Assembly: GCF_014490485.1 (NCBI RefSeq)
Contig: NZ_JACTVA010000001.1
Coordinates: 1-64,000 of the forward strand
Length of the DNA stretch: 64,000 nucleotides
Source: Teichococcus aerophilus
GTDB lineage: Bacteria > Pseudomonadota > Alphaproteobacteria > Acetobacterales > Acetobacteraceae
Direction: 5' to 3'
A program made the position numbers and the translations under genes. This document shows positions 34,476-44,124 of the stretch, in pieces. The notes under the pieces are model-generated. The model worked only from the letters and a program-made list of their open reading frames with translations, was not told the DNA's origin and made no database searches. How positions within the stretch are numbered: the stretch's first letter is position 1; each line of letters opens with the position of its first letter.

Positions 34476-35837
34476 ATGGCTGCGCGCAGGACGATGAGCC
34501 TTGGGCTTTCCATAGCCAATCTCGGCTACCATTACGCCGCCTGGCGCCATTCCGGCGTCCCCGCCGATGGCAACATGCGCTTCGCCCATTTCAAGTACTG
34601 TGCGCAGCTGGCGGAGCGCGGGAAGTTCGACCTGATTTTCCTGGCCGATTCCTCGGCTGTCAGGGACCTCGACAACACTGCCATCGCCCGGGAGCTGGAG
34701 CACCAGCTGGTCAAGCACGAGCCCATGGCGCTGCTGGCGGCCATGTCGACCTGCACCAGCCGCGTCGGCCTCGTGGCGACCGGTTCGACCACCTATAACG
34801 AGCCGTACAACCTCGCCCGGCAATTTGCCACGCTGGATAATCTCAGCAAGGGCCGGGCCGGTTGGAACATGGTCACCAGCTTCTCCATTGATGAAGCCCG
34901 CAATTTCGGCCTGGACCGTGTGCTGCCGTCCGACCACCGGCATGAGCGTGCCGCCGAATTCCTGGACGTTTTCAAGGGGCTGTTTGACAGTTTCGACGAC
35001 GGCGGAATTCCGCGCGACAAAGCCAGCGGCATCTTCTTCGACCGGTCCCGCACCCATGTGCTGAACCACAAGGGCAAGCATTTCCAGGTGCGTGGCCCGC
35101 TGGACTGCGAAACCACGCCGCAACGGCAGATTCCCGTCTTCACGGCCGGAGACAGCGAGAACGCCCAGGAACTGGCCGCCAGCTCCGCAGATGTCGTCTA
35201 TGGCGGTCAGCCGGATCTGGAATCAGCGCGCGCCTATTACGCCTCCCTGAAGGGGCGCCTGGCAAAATATGGCCGTACCCACGACGACCTGAAAGTGATG
35301 CCCGGCATCATGCCCTTTGTCGGCCGCACCATGGCGGAGGCGGAGGCGAAATTCGAGCGGATGCAGGCGATGATCCTACCTCGCCTCGGCCTCGGCCTCC
35401 TCGTGGTCAACGGGTTCCCCGACTATACCGGCTATGACATCGATGGCCCGGTGCCGGACATCGCCATGCCGGCCAATCGGAAGGGCCATTTCTCCTCGCC
35501 CCTGATGCAGAAGGTGAAGCAGGACGGCCTCACCATCCGCCAACTCTACGAGAAGGTTTCCGCCGGGTTCTGGCACATGGGCGTGGTGGGCACGCCAGAG
35601 AGCATCGCCGACCTGATGGAGGAATGGTTCACCACCGGCGCCGCCGATGGGTTCAACATCCAGTCGCCCTGCATCCCCGTCGACTCGGAGGATTTCGTCA
35701 ATCTGGTGATCCCGGAGCTGCAACGGCGCGGCGTGTTCCGCACCGAGTACGAAGGCGCCACGCTGCGCGAGCATCTCGGCCTGCGGCCCGCTGTCAGCCG
35801 GCATGCCTTGCAGCCCCTGTACGCGGTGGGGGGCTGA
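34476..35837 (+). CDS. NtaA/SnaA/DszA-type FMN-dependent monooxygenase
   Basis: A 453-residue flavin monooxygenase of the bacterial luciferase-like (LLM) class. It starts MAARRTMSLGLSIANLGYHY, with CAQLAERGKFDLIFLADS and a STTYNEPYNLARQFATLDN segment, NVSRGRAGWN-type substitution LSKGRAGWNMVTSF, and the C-terminal TAGDSENAQELAA region typical of the NtaA/DszA group (nitrilotriacetate, pristinamycin, dibenzothiophene sulfone and related substrates). It needs reduced FMN from a separate reductase. GGAGG lies upstream of ATG 34476. It is first of six same-strand genes with a dedicated importer. The substrate is unknown. Confidence 0.92.
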   Translation: MAARRTMSLGLSIANLGYHYAAWRHSGVPADGNMRFAHFKYCAQLAERGKFDLIFLADSSAVRDLDNTAIARELEHQLVKHEPMALLAAMSTCTSRVGLVATGSTTYNEPYNLARQFATLDNLSKGRAGWNMVTSFSIDEARNFGLDRVLPSDHRHERAAEFLDVFKGLFDSFDDGGIPRDKASGIFFDRSRTHVLNHKGKHFQVRGPLDCETTPQRQIPVFTAGDSENAQELAASSADVVYGGQPDLESARAYYASLKGRLAKYGRTHDDLKVMPGIMPFVGRTMAEAEAKFERMQAMILPRLGLGLLVVNGFPDYTGYDIDGPVPDIAMPANRKGHFSSPLMQKVKQDGLTIRQLYEKVSAGFWHMGVVGTPESIADLMEEWFTTGAADGFNIQSPCIPVDSEDFVNLVIPELQRRGVFRTEYEGATLREHLGLRPAVSRHALQPLYAVGG

Positions 35838-35840
35838 GCC

Positions 35841-37202
35841 ATGGCGCAGCGGATGATGCGGCTTGGCCTTTCCGTCGCCAACCAAGGCTACCACTACGCC
35901 GCCTGGCGCCTGCCGGAGAGCCCACCGGATAACGGCCTTTGCCTGGAGCATTACCTGAACTGCGCGCGGATTGCCGAGCGCGGCAAAATGGACTTCCTGT
36001 TCTTCGCGGACCAGGCAGCGGTACGCAACACCGATGACCCACGCATCCGTCGGGACATGGAGCAGGGCCATATCAAGCTGGAGCCGACGCTCCTCTGTGC
36101 CGCCCTGGCCGCCGTCACGGAGCATGTGGGCTTCGTGATGACGGCTTCCACCAGCTATTCGCATCCTTATGCGCTGGCGCGGCGGCTGGCCTCCATCGAC
36201 CATATTAGCAATGGCCGCGCCGCCTGGAACCTCGTGACCAGCACCAGCGTGGACGAGGCGCGCAACTTCAACCAGCAGGGCCCTGATAGTTCAGCCAGTC
36301 GGCATGAGCGGGCCGCCGAGTTCCTCACCGTGATGCGCGGGCTGTGGGATAGCTGGGACGACGATGCCTTCATGCGTGACAAGGCCAGCGGCCAGTATTT
36401 CGACCGCGACAAATTTCACTTCCTCGAGCATCAAGGCGCGCACTTCAAAGTGCGTGGGCCGCTGGACACGGCACGGCCGCCCCAGGGCTCGCTACCCATC
36501 GTTACGGCCGGAACCTCCGCCAATTCGCAGGATTTTGCGGCCGAGCACGCAGATCTGCTCTACAGCGCCCAGCCAACACTGCCGCTGGCACAGGAATACT
36601 ATGCGTCTGTGAAGCAGCGGATCGCGGCGCATGGACGGGCACCGGACGCGCTGCGGGTGATGACGGGCATCATGCCCGTCATCGGCCGAACGGAGGAGGA
36701 GGCGAGGGCGAAGTTCCAGCGCGCGCAGGATCTGCTCGACCCGCGCGTCGGCCACGGCATGCTGCTGATCAATCATTTCCCCGATCTCAGCCGCCTGCCG
36801 CTCGATGCGCCGGTGCCCGACCTTACTATGACGGACCACCACAACACGCCCGGCCGTGACGCCAGCTTCACCCTGACCATGATGGAACGGGCGCGGCGTG
36901 AGAAGATGACCATCCGCGACCTCCTCGCCGCCGTCTCCGCCGGCTTCTGGCATCTCGGCGTCATCGGTTCGCCGGACATGGTGGCGGATACGATGGAACA
37001 GTGGTTCAGCGAAGGTGCCGCCGATGGCTTCATCATCCAGCCGCCCTGGCTGCCCGGCTCGGCGGATGATGTCGTCGAACTCGTGATTCCCGAATTGCAG
37101 CGCCGTGGTCTGTTCCGCACCGAATACGAGGGCAGCACCTTGCGCGAGAACCTGGGCCTGCCCTGGATTCCCAGCCGATACACCATGCCCGGCGCCGCCT
37201 GA
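35841..37202 (+). CDS. NtaA/SnaA/DszA-type FMN-dependent monooxygenase
   Basis: A 453-residue paralogue of the preceding monooxygenase, beginning 3 bases after its stop. Matching blocks include GLSVANQGYHYAAWRLPESP, CARIAERGKMDFLFFADQAA and IPELQRRGLFRTEYEGSTLR near the C terminus; the two are of equal length, pointing to tandem duplication followed by divergence. It also keeps ASTSYSHPYALARRLASIDH and SNGRAAWNLVT, the flavin-site region. It likely acts on a related compound or as part of a mixed oligomer; neither is shown by sequence. The binding protein gene follows 28 bases later. Confidence 0.92.
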   Translation: MAQRMMRLGLSVANQGYHYAAWRLPESPPDNGLCLEHYLNCARIAERGKMDFLFFADQAAVRNTDDPRIRRDMEQGHIKLEPTLLCAALAAVTEHVGFVMTASTSYSHPYALARRLASIDHISNGRAAWNLVTSTSVDEARNFNQQGPDSSASRHERAAEFLTVMRGLWDSWDDDAFMRDKASGQYFDRDKFHFLEHQGAHFKVRGPLDTARPPQGSLPIVTAGTSANSQDFAAEHADLLYSAQPTLPLAQEYYASVKQRIAAHGRAPDALRVMTGIMPVIGRTEEEARAKFQRAQDLLDPRVGHGMLLINHFPDLSRLPLDAPVPDLTMTDHHNTPGRDASFTLTMMERARREKMTIRDLLAAVSAGFWHLGVIGSPDMVADTMEQWFSEGAADGFIIQPPWLPGSADDVVELVIPELQRRGLFRTEYEGSTLRENLGLPWIPSRYTMPGAA

Positions 37203-37230
37203 CATCCCCTGTAACCGGAGACCGTGCCAG

Positions 37231-38790
37231 ATGACTCTCTCCCGTTTCCCGAACCTCATCCTGCCACGCCGTGGCCTGTTGGGCGGCGCCATGGCGCTGG
37301 GTGGGGCGGCCGTGGCCGGCCTGCCAACGCGCGCGGGGTACGCGCAATCCGGCGTCGCGCCGCGCAAGGGTGGCGTGCTGCGTTTCTGCCGGCCCGATCC
37401 GCCGGACATGCTGGACCCGATGCAGACGAATTCCTTCTCCGGAATGGAATTCGGGCAGATGGTCTATGACAACCTGGTCACGCTGGACGACAAGGCCCAG
37501 CCAACGCCGCAACTGGCAACCGAGTGGACCGCCGAGAAGGGCGGGCAAGAATGGGTGGTCACCATCCGGGAGGGCGTGAAGTTCCATAGCGGCGACACCC
37601 TGACATCGGCGGATGTCGTTGCCACGATCGAGCGTTCCATGGATCGCTCGCGGGCTGGCGCGGGCCTGGGATGTTTCGGCCCGGTTGCCGCGGTTTCGGC
37701 GGAAGGCCCGCACAAAATCCGCGTGGCGATGACCATGCCATTCGGCGAGTTCCCCGTGGTGCTGGCGTACCGCGCCTGCCGCATCCTGCCGGCCAAGGGT
37801 ATCGACAGCCTGCGCGATACGCCCAACGGCACCGGTCCGTTCAAGTTCAAGGATTTCCAGCCCGGCGCCTCCATCACCATGGAGCGGAATCCGGATTACT
37901 GGAACCCGGACGTGCTGCATCTGGATGGTGTCCGCATGGTCTTCATCCGCGAGGCCGTCGCCATGCAGGCGGCGATCCGTGGCGGGCAGGTCGATCTCAT
38001 TACCCAGATCCCGCTGGAGACCTATCTGACCATGCGCAATGCGCGTGGCTTCAAGGCCTACTCGGCACCGACCGGCGACTATCACACCATCCAGATCATG
38101 GCGAACATGGACCCCTTCAAGAACGCCAAGGTGCGGGAGGCGTTCCAGTACATTCCAGACCGCAAGGCCATCGTTGCTTCCGCGCTGTTCGGCCAGGGCG
38201 TGCCCGGCAACGACGTCGTACTGCCGCCGGGAAGCTTCTATCTGCCGGAACTGCCGGTCATCGACCAGGATCTGCCGCGGGCGAAGAAGCTGCTGGAGGA
38301 GGCAGGTGTCTCCAACCTCACCATCGATGCCTACACCACCAGCGACCGCCAGCCGGCGCCGAAGATGATCCTGGCCTTCTCCGAGGCCGCCGCGAAGATC
38401 GGCGTCACCGTGCGGGTGCGGGACATTCCCTATACCGAGTACGCCGCCAATGTCGCGCGCAAGATGCCGATGTACTCCTCCTATTTTTCGGGATCCGCGA
38501 CCTTGTATGATGCGATCTACAAGATCCATCACAGCAAGGGCATCTATAACTACGGCAACACGGAAGTCGCGCCAGGCCTCGATGGCAAGCTGGACGCCAT
38601 GATAGCGGAGGTCGATACCGCCAGGCGCAAGGAGATCGCCGCCGACGTGCTGCGTCTGCTGCAACGACACAGCGACCGTATGGTGCCCTATTTCCGCAAC
38701 TATGTCGGCGTGACCTCGGACAAGGTGCAGGGCTTCCAGCCGCCGAAGTACGGTACGATTGAGACCCGCGGCACGTGGCTGAGTGCCTGA
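37231..38790 (+). CDS. Family 5 extracellular solute-binding protein
   Basis: A 519-residue periplasmic binding protein for the importer that follows. The signal is twin-arginine-like (LPRRGLLGGAMALGGAAVAG, cleavage after GYAQ), then APRKGGVLRFCRPDPPDMLD opens the mature domain. Family 5 signatures include REGVKFHSGDTLTSADVVAT and NPDYWNPDVLHLDGVRM. Start ATG 37231 sits 28 bases after the second monooxygenase. It should bring a peptide-like or chelator-like compound to the permeases at 38794 and 39738. It is not close in detail to the binding protein at 2080, so substrates probably differ. Confidence 0.93.
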   Translation: MTLSRFPNLILPRRGLLGGAMALGGAAVAGLPTRAGYAQSGVAPRKGGVLRFCRPDPPDMLDPMQTNSFSGMEFGQMVYDNLVTLDDKAQPTPQLATEWTAEKGGQEWVVTIREGVKFHSGDTLTSADVVATIERSMDRSRAGAGLGCFGPVAAVSAEGPHKIRVAMTMPFGEFPVVLAYRACRILPAKGIDSLRDTPNGTGPFKFKDFQPGASITMERNPDYWNPDVLHLDGVRMVFIREAVAMQAAIRGGQVDLITQIPLETYLTMRNARGFKAYSAPTGDYHTIQIMANMDPFKNAKVREAFQYIPDRKAIVASALFGQGVPGNDVVLPPGSFYLPELPVIDQDLPRAKKLLEEAGVSNLTIDAYTTSDRQPAPKMILAFSEAAAKIGVTVRVRDIPYTEYAANVARKMPMYSSYFSGSATLYDAIYKIHHSKGIYNYGNTEVAPGLDGKLDAMIAEVDTARRKEIAADVLRLLQRHSDRMVPYFRNYVGVTSDKVQGFQPPKYGTIETRGTWLSA

Positions 38791-38793
38791 ACC

Positions 38794-39741
38794 ATGCAGG
38801 CGCTCGGCTTCATCCTGCGCCGCGTGCTGCTTCTGGTCGTGGTGCTGTTCGCCGTGTCCGTCCTGACCTTCGCCATCGTCAACGTCCTGCCAGGGGATGT
38901 GGCGACGGCGGTGCTGGGTGACATGGCCACGCCGGATCAGGTCCTCGCCGTGCGTAAGACGCTTGGCCTCGACCAGCCCCTGGCTGAGCGCTATCTGCGA
39001 TGGCTACTTGGCGTCCTGCAGGGGGATTTTGGCCGCTCCCTGCAACATGGGCAGCCGATCGGCCCCATTCTCATGGGCCGTCTCGGTAACTCCGCCATTC
39101 TCGGCCTGATCACGCTCGCCATCGCGGCACCGTTGGCCGTGGCGCTCGGTGTCATGGCCGCGCTGAAGCCAGGTGGAGTTCTGGATCGTGTGATCGGCGG
39201 CATCGCTGTCGGCGCCTATGCCCTTCCGGAATACGTCATCGGCCTGTTCGGCATCCTCGCCTTCAGCATCTGGTGGCCCGTCCTGCCCGGCTCCAGCCTG
39301 ATGGACCCGAATGAGAATCCGCTGGCGCGCCCGGAAGCCCTGATCCTGCCCATCGGTGTCCTCATAACCGGCATGCTGGCCTTCATTAGCCAGGTCACGC
39401 GGGCCAGCATGATCCAGGTGATGGGCAGCGCTTATATCCGCACGGCGGTTCTCAAGGGTGTGCCGCGCTGGCGCGTGGTGATGAAGCACGCGATGCCGAA
39501 CCTGCTTCCCCCGACCATCGCGGAGATCGGCATGTATTTCGGCTATGTCATCGGCGGCCTGGTGGTGGTCGAGACGCTGTTCTCCTACGCCGGCCTGGGC
39601 CAGTTGGTCACCAACGCGGTCAGTTACCGCGATGTGCCGGTCATCCAGGCCGTCGTGCTGATTGTCGCTGCCGCCTACGGCATCGGCAACCTGCTGGCCG
39701 ATGTCGCCGCGCTGCTGATGAACCCGAGGCTGCGGTCATGA
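38794..39741 (+). CDS. ABC importer permease, DppB type
   Basis: A 315-residue inner-membrane permease. TM1 is near residues 6-27 (LRRVLLLVVVLFAVSVLTFA), followed by NVLPGDVATAVLGD and six membrane segments. The EAA loop is near residue 205 (YIRTAVLKGVPRWRVVMKHA). The start lies 3 bases after the binding-protein stop, and its own stop overlaps the next permease as ATGA. It pairs with the 39738 product. A minor oddity is a longer-than-usual periplasmic loop (SIWWPVLPGSSLMDPNENP), which may shape substrate choice. Confidence 0.92.
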   Translation: MQALGFILRRVLLLVVVLFAVSVLTFAIVNVLPGDVATAVLGDMATPDQVLAVRKTLGLDQPLAERYLRWLLGVLQGDFGRSLQHGQPIGPILMGRLGNSAILGLITLAIAAPLAVALGVMAALKPGGVLDRVIGGIAVGAYALPEYVIGLFGILAFSIWWPVLPGSSLMDPNENPLARPEALILPIGVLITGMLAFISQVTRASMIQVMGSAYIRTAVLKGVPRWRVVMKHAMPNLLPPTIAEIGMYFGYVIGGLVVVETLFSYAGLGQLVTNAVSYRDVPVIQAVVLIVAAAYGIGNLLADVAALLMNPRLRS

Positions 39742-40598
39742 GCGGCGTAGCCCTGCCGGCCCACCGGCGCATCGTCTTGCCGCGCCTCGGCGTGGCGGAT
39801 CTCGCGGGCGCCGCGATCGTGCTGGGGATGGTGATGCTGATCCTCGCCGGCGCGTCTCTCTCACCCTACTCGGCGACGGCCTTCAACCCGATGCACTCGC
39901 TGGAAGCGCCCAGCCTGGCCTTTCCCTTCGGCACCGATGAATTCGGGCGGGACGTGTTCTCCCGTGTGTTGGCCGGCGCTCGGCCGACGCTGCTGCTCGC
40001 CGTCGGCGCCGCCGCCCTCGGGGTGGCGCTGGGTACGGTGACGGGGCTCACCGCGGGCTACCGTCAAGGCCCGGTGGACGAGACCATCATGCGCTTCATG
40101 GACGCGCTGATGTCCTTCCCCGGCCTCATCCTGGCGATGCTGGTGGTGGTCATGCTGGGCCCGGCGCCCATCAATGTGGTGGCTGCCATCGCGCTGGTGT
40201 TCTGGCCGCGCTCAGCCCGCCTGGTGCGCAGCATCGTCGTCGACCTCGCCCACCGCGAGTTCATCGAGGCAGCGCGCTCGCGCGGCGAGAGGGCCTCCTT
40301 CATCCTGTTTCGCGAGTTGCTGCCCAATGTATTGCCCATCATCGTTGTGGATTTTTCCCTGCGCGTGACATCGGGAGTCCTGCTGGCGGCCTCGCTGGCC
40401 TATCTCGGCATCGGCGTCACGCCGCCAACGCCGGCCTGGGGCCTGATGGTACGGGATGGGCAACAGTTCATCGAGATCGCGCCGTGGCTCGTGGTCTTTC
40501 CCTGCCTCGCCATCGCGCTGGCCTCCATCGGCACCGTGTTGCTGGGTGAGCGGTTGCGGCACCGGCTGGCCCTGCCGGGTGGGGGACGCGCGCAATGA
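39738..40598 (+). CDS. ABC importer permease, DppC type
   Basis: A 286-residue permease partner. It has TM1 near residues 22-42 (LAGAAIVLGMVMLILAGASL), the motif FPFGTDEFGRDVFSRVLAGA, and the EAA loop around residue 175 (HREFIEAARSRGERASFILF). The start overlaps the previous permease stop as ATGA, and its stop overlaps the ATPase start. This chain of overlaps keeps the channel subunits and ATPase in step. Length is normal for the family. Confidence 0.92.
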   Translation: MSGVALPAHRRIVLPRLGVADLAGAAIVLGMVMLILAGASLSPYSATAFNPMHSLEAPSLAFPFGTDEFGRDVFSRVLAGARPTLLLAVGAAALGVALGTVTGLTAGYRQGPVDETIMRFMDALMSFPGLILAMLVVVMLGPAPINVVAAIALVFWPRSARLVRSIVVDLAHREFIEAARSRGERASFILFRELLPNVLPIIVVDFSLRVTSGVLLAASLAYLGIGVTPPTPAWGLMVRDGQQFIEIAPWLVVFPCLAIALASIGTVLLGERLRHRLALPGGGRAQ

Positions 40599-42451
40599 CC
40601 GTCATGTCGAAGATCGAGCCGCCCGTCCTCGCGGTGCGTGACCTTTCCATCAGCTACGGGCCGCTCCAGGCCGTGCGCGGCGTATCCTTCTCCATCGCGC
40701 CCGGCGAGGCGATGGGGCTGATCGGTGAGAGCGGCTCCGGCAAGAGCAGCGTGGCCTACGCGGTCATGCGCTATATCAAGGGCCAGGCGAGCGGCGAGGT
40801 GCATGTCGCGGGGCAGGACGTCATGGCGCTGTCCGAGCAGGCGCTCGGCAAATTGCGCGGCCGCACCGCCGCCATGGTCTACCAGGACCCGATGAGCGCG
40901 CTGAACCCCGCCATCAAGGTGGGCGAGCAGATCGCCGAAGCCATCCGCCTGCACGGCAGAATCGGCAAGGCCCTAGCCTGGAAGCGCGGCGTTGCGCTGC
41001 TGGAGCGGGTGCATCTGCCACGCCCGGCGGAGATCGCGCATCGCTACCCGCACCAGCTTTCGGGCGGGCAGCAGCAGCGTGTCGTCATTGCCATGGCCCT
41101 GGCCTGCGATCCGCAGCTGCTGATCATGGACGAGCCCACCACGGGCCTGGATGTGACGACGGAGGCCGTCATCCTCGACCTGGTCAATGAGCTGCGCCGC
41201 GAGACCGGCGTGGCGGTGCTGTTCATCAGCCACAATATGGGCGTCGTTGCCCAGGTGTGTGACCGCGTCGGTGTCCTCTATGCCGGCCAGCTGATCGAGG
41301 AGGGCACGACGGAGCAGGTGCTGCGCCAGCCGCGCCACCCCTATACCGTGGCGCTGATGCGGGCCATGCCGGCCATTGACGGCCCGCGCCGTCGGTTGGC
41401 CGCTATTCCGGGCCGGCTGCCGGATTTGCGCAGCCCGCCTCCGGGTTGCATCTTCACCCCACGCTGCGCCATGGCCACAGCGGAGTGCGAGAGCCGCATG
41501 CCGGACCTGGCCAATAGCAGCGGCGGCGGCCACCGGAGCCGTTGCCACTATCGCGATGAGGTCGCGTTGCGCCTGCCGCCCGAGCCGCTGGTAGCCGAAG
41601 TGCAACTGGTCGAGGCGCGGCAGGAGCGTCCGCGTTTGCAGATCATCGCTGTCAGCAAGCAATTTCGTGCCCGGCCGGCGCTGCCGTTTATGCGCGGCCC
41701 CGCCCCGGTGCGGGCGGTGGATGATGTGACGCTGGACATTCCGCCGGGCCGCACCCTGGCCGTGGTGGGTGAAAGCGGCTCAGGCAAATCGACCCTCGCG
41801 CGTTGCGTCGCCGGGCTGATCGTGCCGGAAGATGGCGCCATCCGGCTGGAGAACGAGGTGTTGGACCCGTTGGTGCAGAAGCGCGGCCGCGCGGCGCAGC
41901 AGGCCGTGCAGTTCGTCTTCCAGAACCCCGACGCGGCGTTGAACCCGCACTGGACCGTGGCCGAGATCGTCGGCCGCCCCATGCGTCTTTATGGCGGGCA
42001 AGGGGAGGGCAAGGCGCTGCGCCATCGCATCATCGAGCAGTTGGAGGCGGTGAAGCTGGGCGAGCGCTATCTCGACCTCTATCCGCGCGAGATGTCGGGC
42101 GGTGAGAAGCAACGCGTCTCCATCGCCCGCGCCTTCGCCGGCCGCCCCCGGCTGGTGATTTGCGATGAGCCGACCTCGGCGCTCGATATCTCCGTGCAGG
42201 CCGCCATCCTGAATGAGTTGCTGGCGTTGCAACGCGAGAACGGCACTTCCTACCTCTTCATCTCGCACGACCTTGGCGTGGTGCGGCATGTGGCGCACGA
42301 GGTGGCCATCATGCGCCACGGTCGTATCGTGGAAAGCGGGCCGCCCGCCGCTGTCTTCGGCGACCCGCGCGAGGAATATACGCGTAACCTGATCGCGGCC
42401 ATCCCGACGCTGGAGCGGCGCGAAGCCGCGCCGGCGCTGCTCACTGCCTGA
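40595..42451 (+). CDS. Fused double-domain ABC ATPase (DppD-DppF type)
   Basis: A 618-residue ATPase that carries both nucleotide-binding domains of the importer. Domain 1: Walker A GESGSGKSS near residue 45, signature LSGGQQQR near 150, Walker B LLIMDEPTTGLD. A Cys-containing oligopeptide tail (PPGCIFTPRCAMATAEC) follows near 285. Domain 2: Walker A GESGSGKST near 390, signature MSGGEKQR, Walker B LVICDEPTSALD. In many importers these are two genes; here they are one. ATG 40604 (MSKIEPP) is an alternative start. It works with the permeases just upstream, with which it overlaps by 4 bases. Confidence 0.93.
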   Translation: MTVMSKIEPPVLAVRDLSISYGPLQAVRGVSFSIAPGEAMGLIGESGSGKSSVAYAVMRYIKGQASGEVHVAGQDVMALSEQALGKLRGRTAAMVYQDPMSALNPAIKVGEQIAEAIRLHGRIGKALAWKRGVALLERVHLPRPAEIAHRYPHQLSGGQQQRVVIAMALACDPQLLIMDEPTTGLDVTTEAVILDLVNELRRETGVAVLFISHNMGVVAQVCDRVGVLYAGQLIEEGTTEQVLRQPRHPYTVALMRAMPAIDGPRRRLAAIPGRLPDLRSPPPGCIFTPRCAMATAECESRMPDLANSSGGGHRSRCHYRDEVALRLPPEPLVAEVQLVEARQERPRLQIIAVSKQFRARPALPFMRGPAPVRAVDDVTLDIPPGRTLAVVGESGSGKSTLARCVAGLIVPEDGAIRLENEVLDPLVQKRGRAAQQAVQFVFQNPDAALNPHWTVAEIVGRPMRLYGGQGEGKALRHRIIEQLEAVKLGERYLDLYPREMSGGEKQRVSIARAFAGRPRLVICDEPTSALDISVQAAILNELLALQRENGTSYLFISHDLGVVRHVAHEVAIMRHGRIVESGPPAAVFGDPREEYTRNLIAAIPTLERREAAPALLTA

Positions 42452-42480
42452 ATAGTATCGACAAGGACAGGATTTCTTCC

Positions 42481-43833
42481 ATGGCAACCCGCAAGATGAG
42501 GCTCGGCATGTCGATGCGTGGCATCGGCTACCACCCCGCGGCCTGGCGGCATCCGGACGTGCCGGCCGATGGCACTCTGCGCATCGATCACTATGTCCGC
42601 AACGCGCAGACAGCGGAGCGCGGCCTGTTCGACATGATCTTCTTCGCCGACGGCATTGCGATCCGTGAGAAGGACCTGCCGCGCGGGTCGCTCGCACGCT
42701 CCGGGTTCGAGCTGGCGGAGATGGAGCCACTCACCCTGCTCCCCGCTCTCGCCATGGTCACAAAGCATGTTGGCCTCGTGACCACGGCGTCCACGACTTA
42801 TAACGAGCCGTATCACCTGGCGCGGAAGTTCGCGACGCTGGACCTCATCAGCCATGGCCGTGCCGGGTGGAATATCGTCACCTCCTGGTCCGATGCCGAA
42901 GGCCGCAACTTCAACCGCGACAAGCACCTGGATTACGACACGCGCTATGAACGCGCCGCCGAGTTTGTCGAAGTCGTCAAGGGACTCTGGGATTCGTGGG
43001 AGCCCGGTGCGCTGGTCTATGACCGTGAATCGGGCGTCTTCTACGACGAAAGCCGGATGCATGAGCTGAACCATGTCGGCAAGCACTTCAAGGTCAAGGG
43101 TCCGCTCAACGTCGCCGAGATGCCGCAGGGACGGCCGGTGCTGTTCCAGGCCGGCGCGGCGGGGCAGGGGCGCGACATCGCCGCCCAGCATGCCGAGGTG
43201 ATCTACGCCGCGCAGGACACGATCGGGGATGCAAAGACCTACTATGACGATGTGAAAGGCCGCCTGGCCCGCCACGGCCGCGACTGGGATGACCTGAAGA
43301 TCATGCCGGCGCTCCGCCCGGTGGTGGGCAGGACCCGCGCCGAGGCCCAGGCGAAGTTCGACGAGTTGCAGGAGCTGCTGGATCCCATGGTCGGTCTCGC
43401 CCGCCTGTATAACGAGTTCGGCGATCTCTCGGGCTTCGACCTCGACGGCCAGGTGCCTGAGCCGCAGGGCGAGCCGCAGGTCCGCAGCGGCGCCGAGCAT
43501 ATCCTCGCCCGCGCACGTCGGCACAACCTCACTATCCGGCAGCTGGGGCGGCAGCTCGCGGGCGAGGGCAATTCCTGCGTCATCGGCACCGCCGCTGATG
43601 TGGTGGACCGGATGGAAGAGTGGTTCACTGGTGGCGCCTGTGACGGCTTCAATATCACGCCCAACGTCCTGCCCGGTGGATGCGATGATTTCGTCGAGCT
43701 CGTAACGCCGGAACTGCAGCGGCGCGGGCTGTTCCGCACGGCCTACGAAGGGCGGACCCTTCGGGAGAATCTGGGCCTGAAGCCCCACGTGAACCGCTAT
43801 GAAGCCGCCCGCCGCGCCGCAGCGGCCGAGTAG
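42481..43833 (+). CDS. NtaA/SnaA/DszA-type FMN-dependent monooxygenase
   Basis: A 450-residue third monooxygenase of the same operon, 29 bases after the ATPase. It keeps MSMRGIGYHPAAWRHPDVPA, NAQTAERGLFDMIFFADG, STTYNEPYHLARKFATLDLI and SHGRAGWNIVTSWSDAEG, all regions around the flavin site. It is more distant from the first two than they are from each other, with a distinct N-terminal GMSMRGIGYH and different mid-loop (DLPRGSLARSG). A weak ribosome site (AGGA) precedes it. Three paralogues on one transcript suggest successive or parallel oxidations of a complex substrate. No flavin reductase gene is seen nearby. Confidence 0.92.
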   Translation: MATRKMRLGMSMRGIGYHPAAWRHPDVPADGTLRIDHYVRNAQTAERGLFDMIFFADGIAIREKDLPRGSLARSGFELAEMEPLTLLPALAMVTKHVGLVTTASTTYNEPYHLARKFATLDLISHGRAGWNIVTSWSDAEGRNFNRDKHLDYDTRYERAAEFVEVVKGLWDSWEPGALVYDRESGVFYDESRMHELNHVGKHFKVKGPLNVAEMPQGRPVLFQAGAAGQGRDIAAQHAEVIYAAQDTIGDAKTYYDDVKGRLARHGRDWDDLKIMPALRPVVGRTRAEAQAKFDELQELLDPMVGLARLYNEFGDLSGFDLDGQVPEPQGEPQVRSGAEHILARARRHNLTIRQLGRQLAGEGNSCVIGTAADVVDRMEEWFTGGACDGFNITPNVLPGGCDDFVELVTPELQRRGLFRTAYEGRTLRENLGLKPHVNRYEAARRAAAAE

Positions 43834-44124
43834 CGACTGAGGCCTTCAGTTCCCGGCCACGTCAGCGCGCAAGGTTACGCTGATGCGGGCCGGGTGCAGG
43901 CCCGGTCCACCGAGGTGGGTCGCATGCTGGCGGAGCCGGCCCGCGCCCCGCAGCGGTTGAGGCGCGGCCACGCCCGGCTTGTGGCGTCGTGTCTGCGGGC
44001 ATCCAGAGGCGATGCCGCGCGCGGGTCGCGGCACCGGCGGCGCGCCCGCTTCCCCCTGCGCATGTTCCGGTCCGCCGTCGGTGAGATTGCGCCACGGCGT
44101 TGGCCGGGAACGGCTGGGGTCAGG

